Of a DNA stretch of 64,000 nt, positions 1-10,310 are shown piece by piece. The notes beneath the pieces are model-generated. The model saw only the letters and a program-made list of their open reading frames with translations. It was not told the origin of the DNA and made no database searches. How positions within the stretch are numbered: the first letter of the stretch is position 1; every line of letters begins with the position of its first letter. Source of the stretch: Monodelphis domestica (lineage: Eukaryota > Chordata > Mammalia > Didelphimorphia > Didelphidae); the NCBI RefSeq assembly GCF_027887165.1, contig NC_077235.1, positions 9,860,884 to 9,924,883 of the forward strand. The letters are read 5' to 3'. A program made the translations under genes and the position numbers.

Positions 1-1035
1 TGAATAGAAAATGTGAAATATCCCATTAGAAAAACAACTTGCCTGGAAAATAAATACAAGAGAGATCATCTAAAAATTATTGGACTTCCTGAAAACCATG
101 ATCAAAAAAAGATCTTAGACATTATCTTCCAAGAAATTATGAAGGAAAACTTCCCTGACATTCTAGAACCAGAGGGTAAAATAGAAATTCAAAGAATCTA
201 TCCATCATGTCCTGAAAGATATCTCAAATGAATAACTCGCAAGAATATTTTAGCCAAATTCCAGGACCCCCAGGTCAAGGAGAAAATATCACAAGCATCC
301 AAAAAGAAACAATCCAAATATCATGGAGCCACAGTCAAGATAACACAAGATTTCTCAGTTTCTATATTAAAGTATCAGAGGGTCTGGAACATGATATTCC
401 AGAGAGCAAAGGCGTTCGAACTTCAACTAAGAATCACTTACCCAGAAAAACTGAACAAAATCCTTTGGGGGAAAATGGGTATTCAAGAAATAGAGGACAT
501 TCAAACATTTCTGGTGAAAAGGCCAGAGCTGAATGGAAAATCTGACTCTCAAATACAAGACTCAAGAGAAGTATAAAAAGGTAAACAGGAAAGAAAAATC
601 AAAAGACATTCAATAAGATTAAACTGTGCAACAGCAATATTGTGGAATGATCAACTATGAAAGACTTAGGTACTACTCTCAGCAATACAACGATCCAGGA
701 CAATTCTAAGGAATTTATGACAAAGAATGCTATCTACCTCTAGAGAAAGAACTGTTGGACTTGGAATGCAGATCAAAGCACATGATTTTCCACCTTATTT
801 GGGGGGGGGGGTCATTTGGGAGTTTTGTTTTATATGACTATTCTTTTACAAAAATGAACAATAGGGAAAAATATTTTGCATGATAATACATGTATAATAA
901 CCCAGATCGAATTGCTTGCCAGCTCTGGGAAGAGGAAGAGAAGGGAGGGAGAGAGATAATTTGGATCATATAACTAAAGAAAACTTATGCAGAAATTTGT
1001 TATTACATGTAATTGGTAAAAGAAGATATGTTTAT
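1..1035 (+). mobile_element. Half-L1 (HAL1)-like remnant: ORF1 C-terminal part joined to a 3'UTR
   Basis: From about position 13 to 576 the plus strand encodes a broken L1 ORF1p C-terminal region. It contains HLKIIGLPENHDQKKILDII and, in another frame further on, YPEKLNKILWGKMGIQEIED and KRPELNGK, which align with the ORF1p of the intact-looking L1 at 36.8-37.8 kb. The copy needs at least one frameshift near 230-390. Directly after ORF1 comes an L1-type 3'UTR (CATGATAATACATG, GGGAGGGAGAGAG, TTATTACATGTAATTGG), with no ORF2 between. ORF1 plus 3'UTR without ORF2 is the structure of HAL1 elements. The 5' end is outside the window, and a simple internal deletion of an L1 is the alternative. Confidence 0.6.
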
Positions 1036-1079
1036 AATTTTAAAACATTAGATTATGTACATCCTTACATGAGGAGATG

Positions 1080-2930
1080 ATTCTTGTAACTCTAAAAAAC
1101 TTTGTCATTAGTCAGGCAGTTTGAAGGAATATAAATAGATTGAGGGCAAGGATGTGAGTTGAATATGATGGGATGGTATAAAATTAAATTAAGTCATGAG
1201 AAAGAGGAATGCTTTGGGAGGAGGGGCAAGGGAAAAATAAAATTAGCTAAATTATTGCACATAAAAGAGGCATGAAAGACTTTTTATAGTGGAGGGGAAG
1301 ATGAGGGAGGTGGAAAGGGGACCATGTGAACTTTACTCTCATCTGAATTGGCTCAGTTGGGAAGAACTATATACTCAATCAGTTGGGTACATAGAAAGTT
1401 CTCTTACCCTACAAGAAAGTAGGAGGGAAAAAGGATGAGAGAAGGAAGTGATAGAAAAGAAGGCAAATTGGGGAAATGGGGGTCAGAACCTAAGCAGGAG
1501 TAATATACAATAATGATAATGGTACAACATTTTTTATAAGTCTCTTTAATAAAGAGACTCATTTCTCCAAAAAAATGGAGAAATGAGTTGAATGTATAAG
1601 AATACAAGTATAAATGGTCAAAGGATGTGAACAAACAGATCTTAAACAAATAGTTAAGGCTCTCTATGGTCTTACAAAAAAAAATACTTTAAACCCTATT
1701 AATTAAGGAAATGCAAATTAAACAAACGTTGAGGTGCTACTCTACCCTTATCTGATTGACTATCATGACAGAAAAGGAAAATGACAAAACTTGGAGGGGA
1801 TATGAGAAAGTGGAGATACAAAAGCCCTGCTGGGGGAGTTGTGAACTGATTCAACTATTCTGAAGAGCAATTTGAACCTATGGCCAAAGGGCTATAACAG
1901 TACATACCCTTTGACCCAGCAATACCATTACTAGGTTTGTATTCCAAAGAGATAAAAACAAAAAGGGGAAGGATCTACATGTACAAAAATATTTAAAGCC
2001 TTTCTTTTGGGGGACAAAGAATTGGAAAGTGAGGGAATCCCCATCAATTGGGTAATGGCTGAATAAGTTATATAGTATATGATTGTAATGGAATACTATT
2101 ATGCTGTGAAAATTGCAAGCAGGAGGAACTCAGAAAAACCCTAAAAGACACAAAATGAAGCAGAATAAAATAAGCAGAACCAGGAGAGCATTGTACATAG
2201 TGACAGGAATGATGTACAATGAACAACTGTGAATAACAGTTATTCTCAGCAATGATCCAAAATTATCCCATATGACTCAAGATAAAAATATCATCTGCTT
2301 CCAGAGAAAAAGAAGTGATAGAGTCTGAATCTAGACCAAAGCAAACTTTTTTTCATTTTCTTTCTTAATTTTTAAAATTTGAGATCCAGGACAATCCCAA
2401 GGGACTTATGAGAAAGAATGTTATCCACATCAAGAGAAAGAACTGTGGGAGTAGAAATGCAAAAGAAAAACATATGACTTTTCATTTGTTTATATAGATA
2501 CATGATTTGGGGTTTTGGTTTCAAAAGATTGCTCTTTTGAGGGGGCAGCTGGGTAGCTCAGTGGATTGAGAGCTAGGCCTAGAGACGGGAGGTCCTAGGT
2601 TCAAATCTAGCCTCAGACCCTTCCCAGTTGTGTGACCCTGGGCAAGTCACTTGACCCCCATTGCCTAGCCCTTACCACTCTTCTGCCTTGGAGCCAATGC
2701 ACAGTATTGACTCCAAGACAGAAGGTAAGGGTTTAAAAAAAAAAAAGATTGCTCTATTGTAAAATTGAATAATGTGGAAATAGGTATCAAGTGATAATAT
2801 TTGTATAACCCAATGGAATTGCTTGTTGGCTCTGGGAGGGGGGAAGGAAAGAAAAAGAATCATGGAAATATGGAAAAATATTTTTAAAAAATAAAAACAA
2901 ATAAATAAATAAAAATAAAGAACCAATAGA
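1080..2930 (+). mobile_element. L1 remnant: inter-ORF region, ORF2 C-terminal part and 3'UTR
   Basis: About 1140-1520 resembles the purine-rich spacer between L1 ORF1 and ORF2. From about 1600 the sequence is decayed ORF2 C-terminal coding. Recognisable pieces match the L1 at 41.5-42.1 kb: GCAAATTAAACAA, the zinc-knuckle area near 1800-1860, CCTTTGACCCAGCAATACCA near 1909-1928, and the AGCAGAACCAGGAGA end near 2170. The 3'UTR runs to about 2930 and is split by a SINE at 2540-2746. The first 2.5-3 kb of ORF2 is missing, so the copy has an internal deletion. It has no intact reading frame. Confidence 0.7.
2540..2746 (+). mobile_element. tRNA-derived marsupial SINE (about 200 bp family), copy 1
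   Basis: It begins GGGGGCAGCTGGGTAGCTCAG, with tRNA-like box A (GTAGCTCAGTGG) and box B (GGTTCAAATC) elements, and ends in an A tail. It is flanked by the target-site duplication AAGATTGCTCTTTTG (2525-2539) and AAGATTGCTCTATTG (2745-2759), one mismatch. It sits inside the L1 3'UTR and so is younger than that copy. Confidence 0.93.
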
Positions 2931-2939
2931 ATTGAAAAA

Positions 2940-3135
2940 ATTAATTTGAGTTTACTTCCACAAAAGAATTAATATTGAAAAATATTTTGCGTGATTGCAC
3001 ATGTAAAATCTATATGAGATTGCTTACTATCTCAGTAAGCGAGGTGAGGGAGAGAATTCAAGATTTAATATTCTTTGAAAAATGTTGGAAGCTGTTGTTA
3101 CATGTAATTAAGCAAAAATAAAATAAAGTTTAATG
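2940..3135 (+). mobile_element. L1/HAL1 3'-end fragment
   Basis: The stretch contains AATATTTTGCGTGATTGCAC, GGTGAGGGAGAGAATTC and TTGTTACATGTAATTAAG followed by an A-rich end with AATAAA. This is the same 3'UTR type as seen at 830-1020 and 42540-42700. It has no coding content. Confidence 0.55.
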
Positions 3136-3184
3136 AAGTGGGGTGGGATTGGGAGGTGACATAGGCACCAAAAAGTGATCTGTG

Positions 3185-3450
3185 ACCACGAGAAGGGGAA
3201 AGAGTGCCAATTTTGGAGGCAGGACATGGTTTAGAACACTGGCTCTGCCTTTTCTTAACTATACCTTGACTAAGCCCTATCTTGATGGTACTTGGTTTCC
3301 TCCTTTGTATAAGGTAGTTGGACTAGATGGCAAACCTTTTAGAGGGGTGAGTGATATGAGAAATGTTCTCAGGTGAATACTCTCCTCTCGCACATATGCC
3401 ATAGGTTTGCTACTGCAGGACTAGATGATCTCTGAGGTCTCTCATTGCGT
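3185..3450 (+). mobile_element. CORE-SINE (MIR/MAR-type), split by an 88-bp insert
   Basis: The left part runs to the typical GTAGTTGGACTAGATG motif. The right part restarts with GGACTAGATGATCTCTGAGG. Between them lies 3330-3417, flanked by the direct repeat GGACTAGATG (3320-3329 and 3418-3427). The 3' part of such CORE-SINEs normally reads through this motif without a break. Confidence 0.6.
3330..3417. mobile_element. Short hAT-like insert in a CORE-SINE
   Basis: The 88-bp insert starts GCAAACCTTTTAGAG and ends TGCCATAGGTTTGCTACTG. These ends resemble those of the 293-bp hAT-like element at 19376-19668 (GGTAAACCTTTTAGAG and TGCCATAGGTTCACCATTACTG). It is probably an internally deleted member of the same family. 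The duplicated flanking sequence is GGACTAGATG. Confidence 0.55.
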
Positions 3451-3479
3451 TAAATATAGGCTCCTTAATCCGTTTGGGA

Positions 3480-4500
3480 AGTGTGAAGTATTTGGATCAT
3501 TGGATACATGCAGATGACACAATCCAGGAAGTATTTTGTGAGTAGCTGAAAGAATCAGGCAAAACTCTGAACCTATGGATAGTTGAGCATTAAAAGTACT
3601 TAAGCTTCAGGAATGCCTTAAAGAGACAGACCCTCACTCTTGTCCAAGAGGGAAACAAAGAGAAGGAAGTGTTACCTCCTGCCTCCTGCCTCCTGCCATC
3701 ACCATCACCCTTCACTCATGATCAAGTGATAATCATGTGAAGTCATGGAGTTCCAAAGAGTGATGATGTCTACAGCAGTGACTGATGGCAGCAGCATTAT
3801 TAGGTGCTTCAAGACATGCCAAGATCATATCAGACACACTGAAGAAAGCTGGCTTCAGAACTCCACAAGAGCACTACTGATGATAGCTCATAGCCCAATA
3901 AAGAGCTACAACTAAGGAAACTTCATGAGAACTCCATATAGGGAGAAAAGAACTTCAAATAAAGAACTCAAATTACCTCGTTGGCACATGTAGTCTCTCT
4001 GTTATATATACCTCACCACCATTGGATTTCTAAATGTTTGCCCCCACTCTCTATTGGTACAATGTGGGTTTTATGGGAGAGTGTGCCCCAGACTTTTAGA
4101 AGATTGTTCTTTATACCACCTGTTCTTGCTATACCAGCTCAGTAAATACCTTTTCCTAAAAACTAATTATTGCTGCTACCTGTTAATAAATGGGAAGCAT
4201 ACCAGTGGGGCTTCATGAAGAAATGTACTAAAAACTCTAGTCTTTAGAATTACCTATAGAACCCTGAGAAAGGAAGTAGGGGATCCAGCCTGCTGATGTG
4301 GGAGTGGGAGTTATGGAAGAAGCCTTGGAGGAAGCATTGTACTAGAATGGGCACTGGCCTGTTCAGCAGGTATTTCTGATTCTGAGGAGGTACAATTTGA
4401 ACCTTGAGCTACAATTTGATCTTTATTTGAATTAGGAATCAGGGAGGAAGGAATTGAACTTATTCTTTCCATGAGCAGACTTCTTTGGTCCATAGAGTAG
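3480..4500. other. Unassigned stretch, possible old LTR remnant
   Basis: No gene is visible. The 3' part (about 4080-4180) has TTCTTTATACCACC and CAGTAAATACCTTTTCCTAA followed by AACTAATT. A similar end, AAGTAAATATCCTTTTGTAA then AACTAATT, occurs at 5876-5905, which suggests a shared repeat, possibly an LTR. A short tandem CTCCTGC repeat is at about 3670-3696. Confidence 0.3.
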
Positions 4501-4529
4501 CTAGATCATTAGCTCCTCAAAATATTTTT

Positions 4530-4935
4530 CCCTCCTAGCTATGTTCTAAGTCTCTGGAGATTGCTACTATAATTCACTAACCTTCTCATATTGGAACTTC
4601 CCTCAGCACTTGGGACTTTCTCACCTCGGAAAGCCCTCTTCATTCTCATAAGTAAGTTCGTTCCAGAGGCCTCCATTTGGGGATAGGCTCAGGCTGAATA
4701 TTATTCACCTTCTAGCTGTGATTCTAGCTCTCCAGACTTTGCCACCAGGTCCCCACATGAGTACCTCCCTTCCTACCCCACCTGCTTTTCAGCTCTCTTT
4801 TATGAGTTCTCTTTCCCCCACTAGAATGATAACTATTTAAGGGCAAAGGGCCATCTTTCATTTTTGGTCTATTTGTATGTCCAGTGCCTAGCACAGAGCC
4901 TGGCACATAGTAAGCACTTAGAAATGCATGTTGCT
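4530..4935 (+). mobile_element. L2 LINE 3'-end fragment
   Basis: It ends with the diagnostic L2 3' motif: CCAGTGCCTAGCACAGAGCC, then TGGCACATAGTAAGCACTTA, near 4879-4920. The preceding AACTATTTAAGGGCAAAGGG belongs to the same consensus. Orientation is plus. Confidence 0.75.
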
Positions 4936-4984
4936 TCTTTCCTTAAGTCTATATAGAGACCCTCATGAACCCCAGGTTAAGAAC

Positions 4985-5690
4985 CCTTCATCTATATTAT
5001 CTCCCTTGTTGACCTCATGAGCTTCAATGGTTTTAATTATCGTCTCTGCAGATGATTCTCAGATCTCTATTTCCAACTCTTTCTTGAGTTCCAGTCCTAT
5101 CTCACCAACTGCCTTTTGGACAACTTAAAGTTAGATTACTCATAAGCAATTCATATTCAAGCTATTTAAAACAGAACTCATTCGATTTTCTCCCCGAACC
5201 TCCCCTTCTTCTAAACTTCCCAATTATTATTGAGGATACCATCATTTTCCTAGTCATCTAGCCTCACAACCTTAGAGTCATCCTTTACTCCTCATCCTCG
5301 CTCCACATATCCAATCATTGCTAAATCTTGTCATTTCTGATTGGACAACACCTCTTATCTATGTTCCCATCTGTCTAATCACTCTGCTACCATCGCGGTT
5401 CAAGGCCTCATCACCTCTCTCCTGGACTATTGCAGTAGTCTCCTAAATTGTCTCCCTGCCTCAACTCTTGTCCCACTGCAATCCATCCTCCATTCACCTG
5501 CCAAAGTGATTTTTACAAAGCAGAAGTGACCACATCTTCTCCTGGTCAATAAATTCCAGTGCCCCCATGCTATCTGCAGAATCAAATATAAAGTTGTCAG
5601 TTTGGCATTCAAAGTTCTTCATGAAGTGGCCCTTTCCTATCTTTACATTTTCATGTTGCCCCAAGGAGAAAGAAGTGACCTTTAGGAACT
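4985..5690 (+). mobile_element. L2 LINE fragment (end of the RT region and downstream)
   Basis: The sequence follows the L2 consensus in plus orientation: GATGATTCTCAGATCTCTAT, AAAACAGAACTCATT, CCTGGACTATTGCAGTAGTC, CCAAAGTGATTTTTACAAAG and TTTGGCATTCAAAGTTCTTC, in the expected order. Frames are broken throughout. Short open frames here (5341-5529 and its antisense) are L2 remnants. Confidence 0.8.
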
Positions 5691-5694
5691 GGCA

Positions 5695-6510
5695 TAGTGG
5701 TATCTGAAACAAGGACTCATCTGGAAGCCATATTCTAAGTGGATATGAATTTGATAGTAAGGTTATATAGGAACTGAGCTCAGTTTGAACCCACTCTCCT
5801 CAAAGGACAAAGTGATATAATGGAAAGTGCACCCCAATAGGGAACTGTTTGTACTTTTGTCATAGCATAGCTTCAAAGTAAATATCCTTTTGTAAAAACT
5901 AATTGATGTTAATCAGTTAAATGAAACTAGAGCAATAGGAACTGATGTCTAACAGTGTGGCAGAGAGAACAACTGTTGGGGGCTTGAGCCCATGGCAACA
6001 GAGAAAAGATATCCCCAAACCTTTCAGGTTATCCCCAGAATCCCGAGGGGGAAATGTAGCTGACTTCAGTCCAGGAGAGTTAGGCCACAAGAATGTGTTC
6101 CATATTGGGTCTCATCCAGGATGCAAGTAGAGAAGATCTACTCCTTGGCTCCTCAGGATACCGGTAGAATCCTGAGGGAGAAGAGTAGCCCTCTTGACTC
6201 TGAGTATTTACCATATATGTACATGTCTCTCTAGAATATGAACCCCTTGAAAGCAAGGACTTTTTTTGCTTTCCTTTGCGTCCTTAGTGTTTCATAGTCA
6301 GTTTGACTGACTGGACCACCCCCACCAAATGTTGTTTTCTGTACCCTCAAGTGCTTTGGCACATATTATCTCTAGACTATCTAGATATTGTTGAAATGGT
6401 TGAACTTCCTCAAGGTGTCAGACTGAAATTTTCAGTTGGAAAGAAGACCCAATAGAGGGGAAATTATATAATTTGATTATGATATGAAATGATTGTCCTC
6501 CCTCCTTCCA
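5695..6510. other. Unassigned stretch with an L2 3' scrap at about 6200-6300
   Basis: No gene is recognisable. Around 6230-6300 GAATATGAACCCCTTGAAAG followed by CTTTGCGTCCTTAG resembles an L2 3' end. The piece at 5876-5905 resembles one at about 4140 (see the possible LTR remnant). The 61-codon open frame at 5945-6130 has no recognisable family. Confidence 0.35.
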
Positions 6511-6556
6511 GAAATTGAGTATCAGCCCAGACTATTTCCTTCAAATTTCTAAAAGT

Positions 6557-6562
6557 TTATTT
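6557..6562 (-). terminator. Candidate polyadenylation signal for TMEM35A
   Basis: TTTATT on the plus strand is AATAAA on the minus strand. It is the first canonical signal that I find downstream of the TMEM35A stop codon, 1.66 kb away. Cleavage would be expected near 6535-6550. Confidence 0.4.
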
Positions 6563-7164
6563 GGAAAGAATGAGACAAAAAGGGGAGGAGGGAGGGAGCC
6601 ATTTATCAAGAATGGTGACACTTTTTACAAAATGACAATCTCATTCTTCCCCTTCCCTGGCAGAACAACCCCCAAACCATGGAAATTGGTTTACCAACAT
6701 CCAGCAAACCAGCAGTTTCTATCAAAGGAAGCAATTCCTCAGACTGCTCAGCTCAACTGTCACCTTTTCAAATACTCCCCCTCTCTAGTGAAGAGAGATA
6801 TAGATGTAGGGATGGGTCAGGACACTGCTCCTAGTAGCAAACCTGAACCCAGTATAACCTCAGTGCAAAATCAGTAAGAAGGGAGCTTCTGTTTGGCAAG
6901 AAGTTATAGCTTCGCTTGGGCACTTTGGGGATCAATTGGGAAGTAGCACAGCTGGGATTTGAGGACTTCAGGTGCAGAGACATCTATAACAGGGCCACCT
7001 CCTGCTCCCTCAGCTACAAGAGCAGAGTAGAGCAGAGCAGAACAGAGGCTAAATCCTCATCGGTGGCTGAGGAAGCTTGAAGCAAGGCAGCTTTGGGATT
7101 AGGAAAATCAGAAAACAGTGTCTGGAGGCAAGTTGACTGCTCGGGTTGTAGACTATGTAACCAT

Positions 7165-7350
7165 TTGGGAAAAGTGGTGCAATGAAAAGAATGGAATTTG
7201 GATTCAGAGAACCAGAATTCAAACCTGGGACAAGTCATTCAAACTTTGGGGGCCTCCCCTCGGTTTGCCATCTTTTTTACAGAAAAGACCCTTTTACGAA
7301 GGGCCTAGAATAATTACTAACATGCCTTCCAGCTCTAAATCTATGATTTA
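7165..7350 (+). mobile_element. CORE-SINE (MIR/MAR-type)
   Basis: It contains GGTGCAATGAAAAGAATGGA, TTCAAACCTGGGACAAGTCA and an end resembling CCTTCCAGCTCTAAATCTAT, the usual order of a marsupial CORE-SINE. It falls in the probable TMEM35A 3'UTR, antisense to the gene. Confidence 0.6.
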
Positions 7351-8224
7351 GCAATATAAACCGCTCATTTCTCCACTAAGTTAGAATTGGATTTTCTATT
7401 GACTGCAGGTACTCCTTATTCTAAGTTAATTTAGTATTTAGGTTTTCCAATTTACACGATGGATGAGGGAGGACGCTGATTAATTTTACGTCACCCAACA
7501 CCTCAAATTTAAGAAATTTCTGCACAGGACAAGATTAGTTAGAAGCACCTGCTGGGAAAAGGTGATATTCAAGCCCCAAAGGAAACAAATCCTCTGAGAT
7601 CCAGTGGTAATATCAGGAGATTTCTAGCTAGAAAAGTCATTCCTGGGGGATGGGGAGGCAGAGGGATTAGGGAATGGGGACAGATGACAAAGGAAAGAAC
7701 CCAGAGTCAGTCAAATTGGAGAAGGGCTACATAGCCCTGGGAGGTGTACAACATCAGCCATCTTGTAGGGGCAGCCATCTCAAGCTGTCTTCACCTTGGC
7801 TAGAATGCACCTTGTACATAAAGTGAGGATTACCTGTAGAGGGTGAGGCTGAGACCAAAGCCTCCTCCTCCTACACTCGCATCTTTACACACACAAGTCA
7901 AGCACACATCTCCACATACATACTTTTCCCCCACATACAATATTTGCTGGAATAGTTTGCCACACAAACACCTGAGAAGTAATCTTACACACAATTTACA
8001 TGCAGCCAGATGTGGGAGTGATAAAAGGTGTTGGGTCTATGGCTGGATCAGGAGCTAATTTTAGGGAATAGGGGAACATAAATTTCAGAACCATTACATG
8101 GCATAGGTCCCCCTTTCCCAAAAAAGCAATCAGTTAAGAAATAAAAAGGAACAAAATGCACTGAGATCTTCCTGGGCTACTCAGAGGAAGCTGCCTGGAA
8201 GGTCCACCGTGTAGGGCTGCTTCC

Positions 8225-8599
8225 TTAAGACACTTTGACCTTGACCTTCTTGTGGGGGGCAGCCTGCCCCTCACCACCCCTGGACGAAGCCTTCCTCTCA
8301 ATAAGCTGTTCCTCTGGCTGGCGGGCAATCAGCAGGCGGCAGGTGAGCAAGATCCCGAAGACCAGGGCATGGGCATAACGCTTGAGGGGATCGCCAACCA
8401 GCTGATGGAAGAAGAGCACGACCAACACCAGCAAAAGAAGGAAGAAATTGGCGACATCTTTAGGACGGCCAGGGACCACGGTCATGATGATGCCACAGAT
8501 CACTTCAAGGGTTCCAATGCTTTTTCGGAGAGCAATGGAAGTCACACCCATTTTCTTCAGCAGTGGCAGGGCCCGGACATAACTCTTGTAGGCACGTTT
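8225..8599 (-). CDS. TMEM35A: TMEM35A (NACHO) coding exon 2, with stop
   Basis: This minus-strand exon follows a CCTATTCCAG acceptor ending at 8600 and encodes residues 41-164, with a TAA stop at 8227-8225. It includes [30 protein letters not shown], and [19 protein letters not shown], which are near-identical to the mammalian protein as I recall it. Hydrophobic segments are visible at about residues 68-82, 90-105 and 116-132, which with exon 1 gives four membrane passes. The tail is polar and lysine-rich, ending KKVKVKVS; human also ends in KVKVS, but the stretch from about residue 134 to 157 is divergent and slightly shorter. Total length is 164 aa against about 167 in human. No frameshift or stop interrupts it, so the gene looks functional. 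A longer open frame continues into the intron up to 8617, but that part is intronic. Confidence 0.96.
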   Translation of the reverse strand, partial: KRAYKSYVRALPLLKKMGVTSIALRKSIGTLEVICGIIMTVVPGRPKDVANFFLLLLVLVVLFFHQLVGDPLKRYAHALVFGILLTCRLLIARQPEEQLIERKASSRGGEGQAAPHKKVKVKVS

Positions 8600-9194
8600 C
8601 TGGAATAGGAACATCATAAAGTAGCCATTGTATCAAATCTGGACTTAGATATGGGAATGGAGAAAAATGACCTACAAATTCCTTCTTCCCTGTCACACTC
8701 CTTCCTTACAAGTCAAGGACACATTACCCATCTCCTCATAGTGCTCTCCAAATAAAAGCCCAATAACTAAAATTAAGTCATTAGTGGGCTGGCCAGCAGA
8801 GAGCACAGTGTAATTAATGGCTGAAAGATAAGTCTCAGTGTCAGGACCTACCTGGGAATCCCTGCTGTCAGGGTCCTGCCTTTGACACACACACCAGTGA
8901 AGAAGTTAGTTAGCAGATCCCTAGGCAGAACCCTCAGACTAGGAGTTGCCAACCAACTTCCAAATTCTGCACCCATGGAGGGAATTCCCATTACAGGAGC
9001 CTCTTACCCTGATAAAATCACAGGTCTAGTATGTATGGGTGGCCATATATTTGCGTGCAGGGGTGTGTAGACATGTGTGCATGTTTTATATATGTATACT
9101 GGAAGGATTTGGAAATCCTTTTTGACCCAGGAGTATGCAAAATAGAGTCTGGTATTATGGGCCAGGATGTGTGATTACCACTCATTAAACCAAT

Positions 9195-9400
9195 CCTTGT
9201 AAGCAATTTTCAGGGAGGCAGCAAATCATTCACAAGCTCTGAATTCAAATTCTGACTGCTACTTACAACCTGTGTGACTGGGCAAGTGATTTCATCTCTG
9301 GGTGAAATTGGGCCTCAGTTTCTTAAACTGCAAAACAAAAGAGTTGGATCTGGTGGCTTCTAAGGCCCCTTCCATCTTGAAATCTATCTCCTATGACTCC
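9195..9400 (+). mobile_element. CORE-SINE (MIR/MAR-type)
   Basis: Recognisable parts in order are GAATTCAAATTCTGACTGCT, CCTGTGTGACTGGGCAAGTG, GGGCCTCAGTTTCTTAAACT and AAGGCCCCTTCCATCTTGAA. It lies in TMEM35A intron 1. Confidence 0.7.
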
Positions 9401-9724
9401 TGAAAGTTCCACTTCATTTGCAAAATGGGTTAACCACACCCATATTCTCCAAGGCCTGACAAATTCCTCACAGCACTGATTCTCTTGAAAATTAAAAGAA
9501 AAGAAAACAATAAAGGTGTTATAGTATGTAGTAATTATTCTTATTCTTATTTGGGGATTTTCTGATGTGGAACTTATGATCATTCAGACAAGGATTTTGT
9601 TGAAATTTACCTTCATAGTATCCATAAAGTTGGAAAGTATTTGCTAAACAAATGGTGTAAATGAGATTAAACTGCTCCAGAGAATAAGTGGTCCAGGCAA
9701 CTGCAAACACATCACTGTTATGAT

Positions 9725-9835
9725 TATTACCACTAGCTAGCATTGATACAGTGCTTTAAGGGTTATAAAGCATGCCAAATCTTATCTCATTTGATCTTTT
9801 GAAATGTAGTTTACATCCCCCAAATATGCTAACCT
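9725..9835 (+). mobile_element. MIR/THER-type SINE fragment
   Basis: ACTAGCTAGCATTGATACAG, then GTGCTTTAAGGGTTATAAAG and CTCATTTGATC, resembles the MIR3/THER-like class whose consensus reads AGCACTTTAC...CTCATTTGATCC. Confidence 0.5.
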
Positions 9836-10124
9836 TAAGCCATGCCTATATTCTTTTAAGTACATGCCTAAGAACCTCAACTAGGCTATTTCTAGTTCCT
9901 GTTTGGATTTGCAAACAATAAGCTTGCATGCCTTTTCCTCACTCTTTTGGACTGCCCTGGTCTCCAACTAGTTGGTATATAAAGATGGGCTTGTTGGACT
10001 ACACGGACCTCTGGCTAATCTCCCTTTTCACACTGATATTCTGGATGCCTCAGGGGGAAGCTCTGTAGAGTGGTCAGAGGGCCCTTCCTGCTGGTGAAAG
10101 CAAGAAAAAGGGGGTCTCTGGCTA

Positions 10125-10310
10125 GATTTCTAACAATAGCACTTTTATTTGTTTAGTGCTTGACAGTTTTTGAAGCACTTTCATGTCCACTCTCTGAGAT
10201 GATCCATCCATCAGCCTTGTGAGGTAGGCAGGGAGGAGGAAACTGAGACACACAGTGCCCTAGGCTCACAACTAGTAAACTGCAGTGCTAGGTAGACAGC
10301 CAAGGACACT
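10125..10310 (+). mobile_element. MIR/THER-type SINE
   Basis: It has TTTAGTGCTTGACAGTTTTT, GCCTTGTGAGGTAGGCAGGG and GAGGAAACTGAGACACACAG, then CACAACTAGTAAACTGCAGTG, in the standard order. It lies in TMEM35A intron 1. A second, weaker MIR-like piece is at about 10680-10830. Confidence 0.65.

Larger units (their letters stand above)
6535..8224 (-). other. TMEM35A: Probable TMEM35A 3'UTR
   Basis: The sequence downstream of the stop has no further splice-linked coding exon that I can see. Reading the minus strand away from the stop, the first canonical AATAAA that I find is at 6562-6557, which would give a 3'UTR of about 1.67 kb. A CORE-SINE lies within it at 7165-7350. A 120-codon plus-strand open frame at 6515-6877 overlaps it but resembles no family and is probably chance. 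The end point is an inference from the signal alone. Confidence 0.45.

Noticed and set aside
2540-2640. tRNA gene suggested by box A and box B
   Set aside because: The sequence is the tRNA-like head of a repeated SINE with target duplications, not a folded tRNA.
1-6500. Search for CENPI exons on the minus strand
   Set aside because: The human neighbour downstream of TMEM35A was expected, but only repeats and unassigned sequence were seen.
6515-6877. 120-codon plus-strand open frame
   Set aside because: It overlaps the probable TMEM35A 3'UTR antisense and its sequence resembles no known protein.
8600-8617. Longer exon 2 start (MMFLFQ...) before KRAYKS
   Set aside because: The extra residues come from intron sequence up to the CCTATTCCAG acceptor; the family N terminus is supplied by exon 1.
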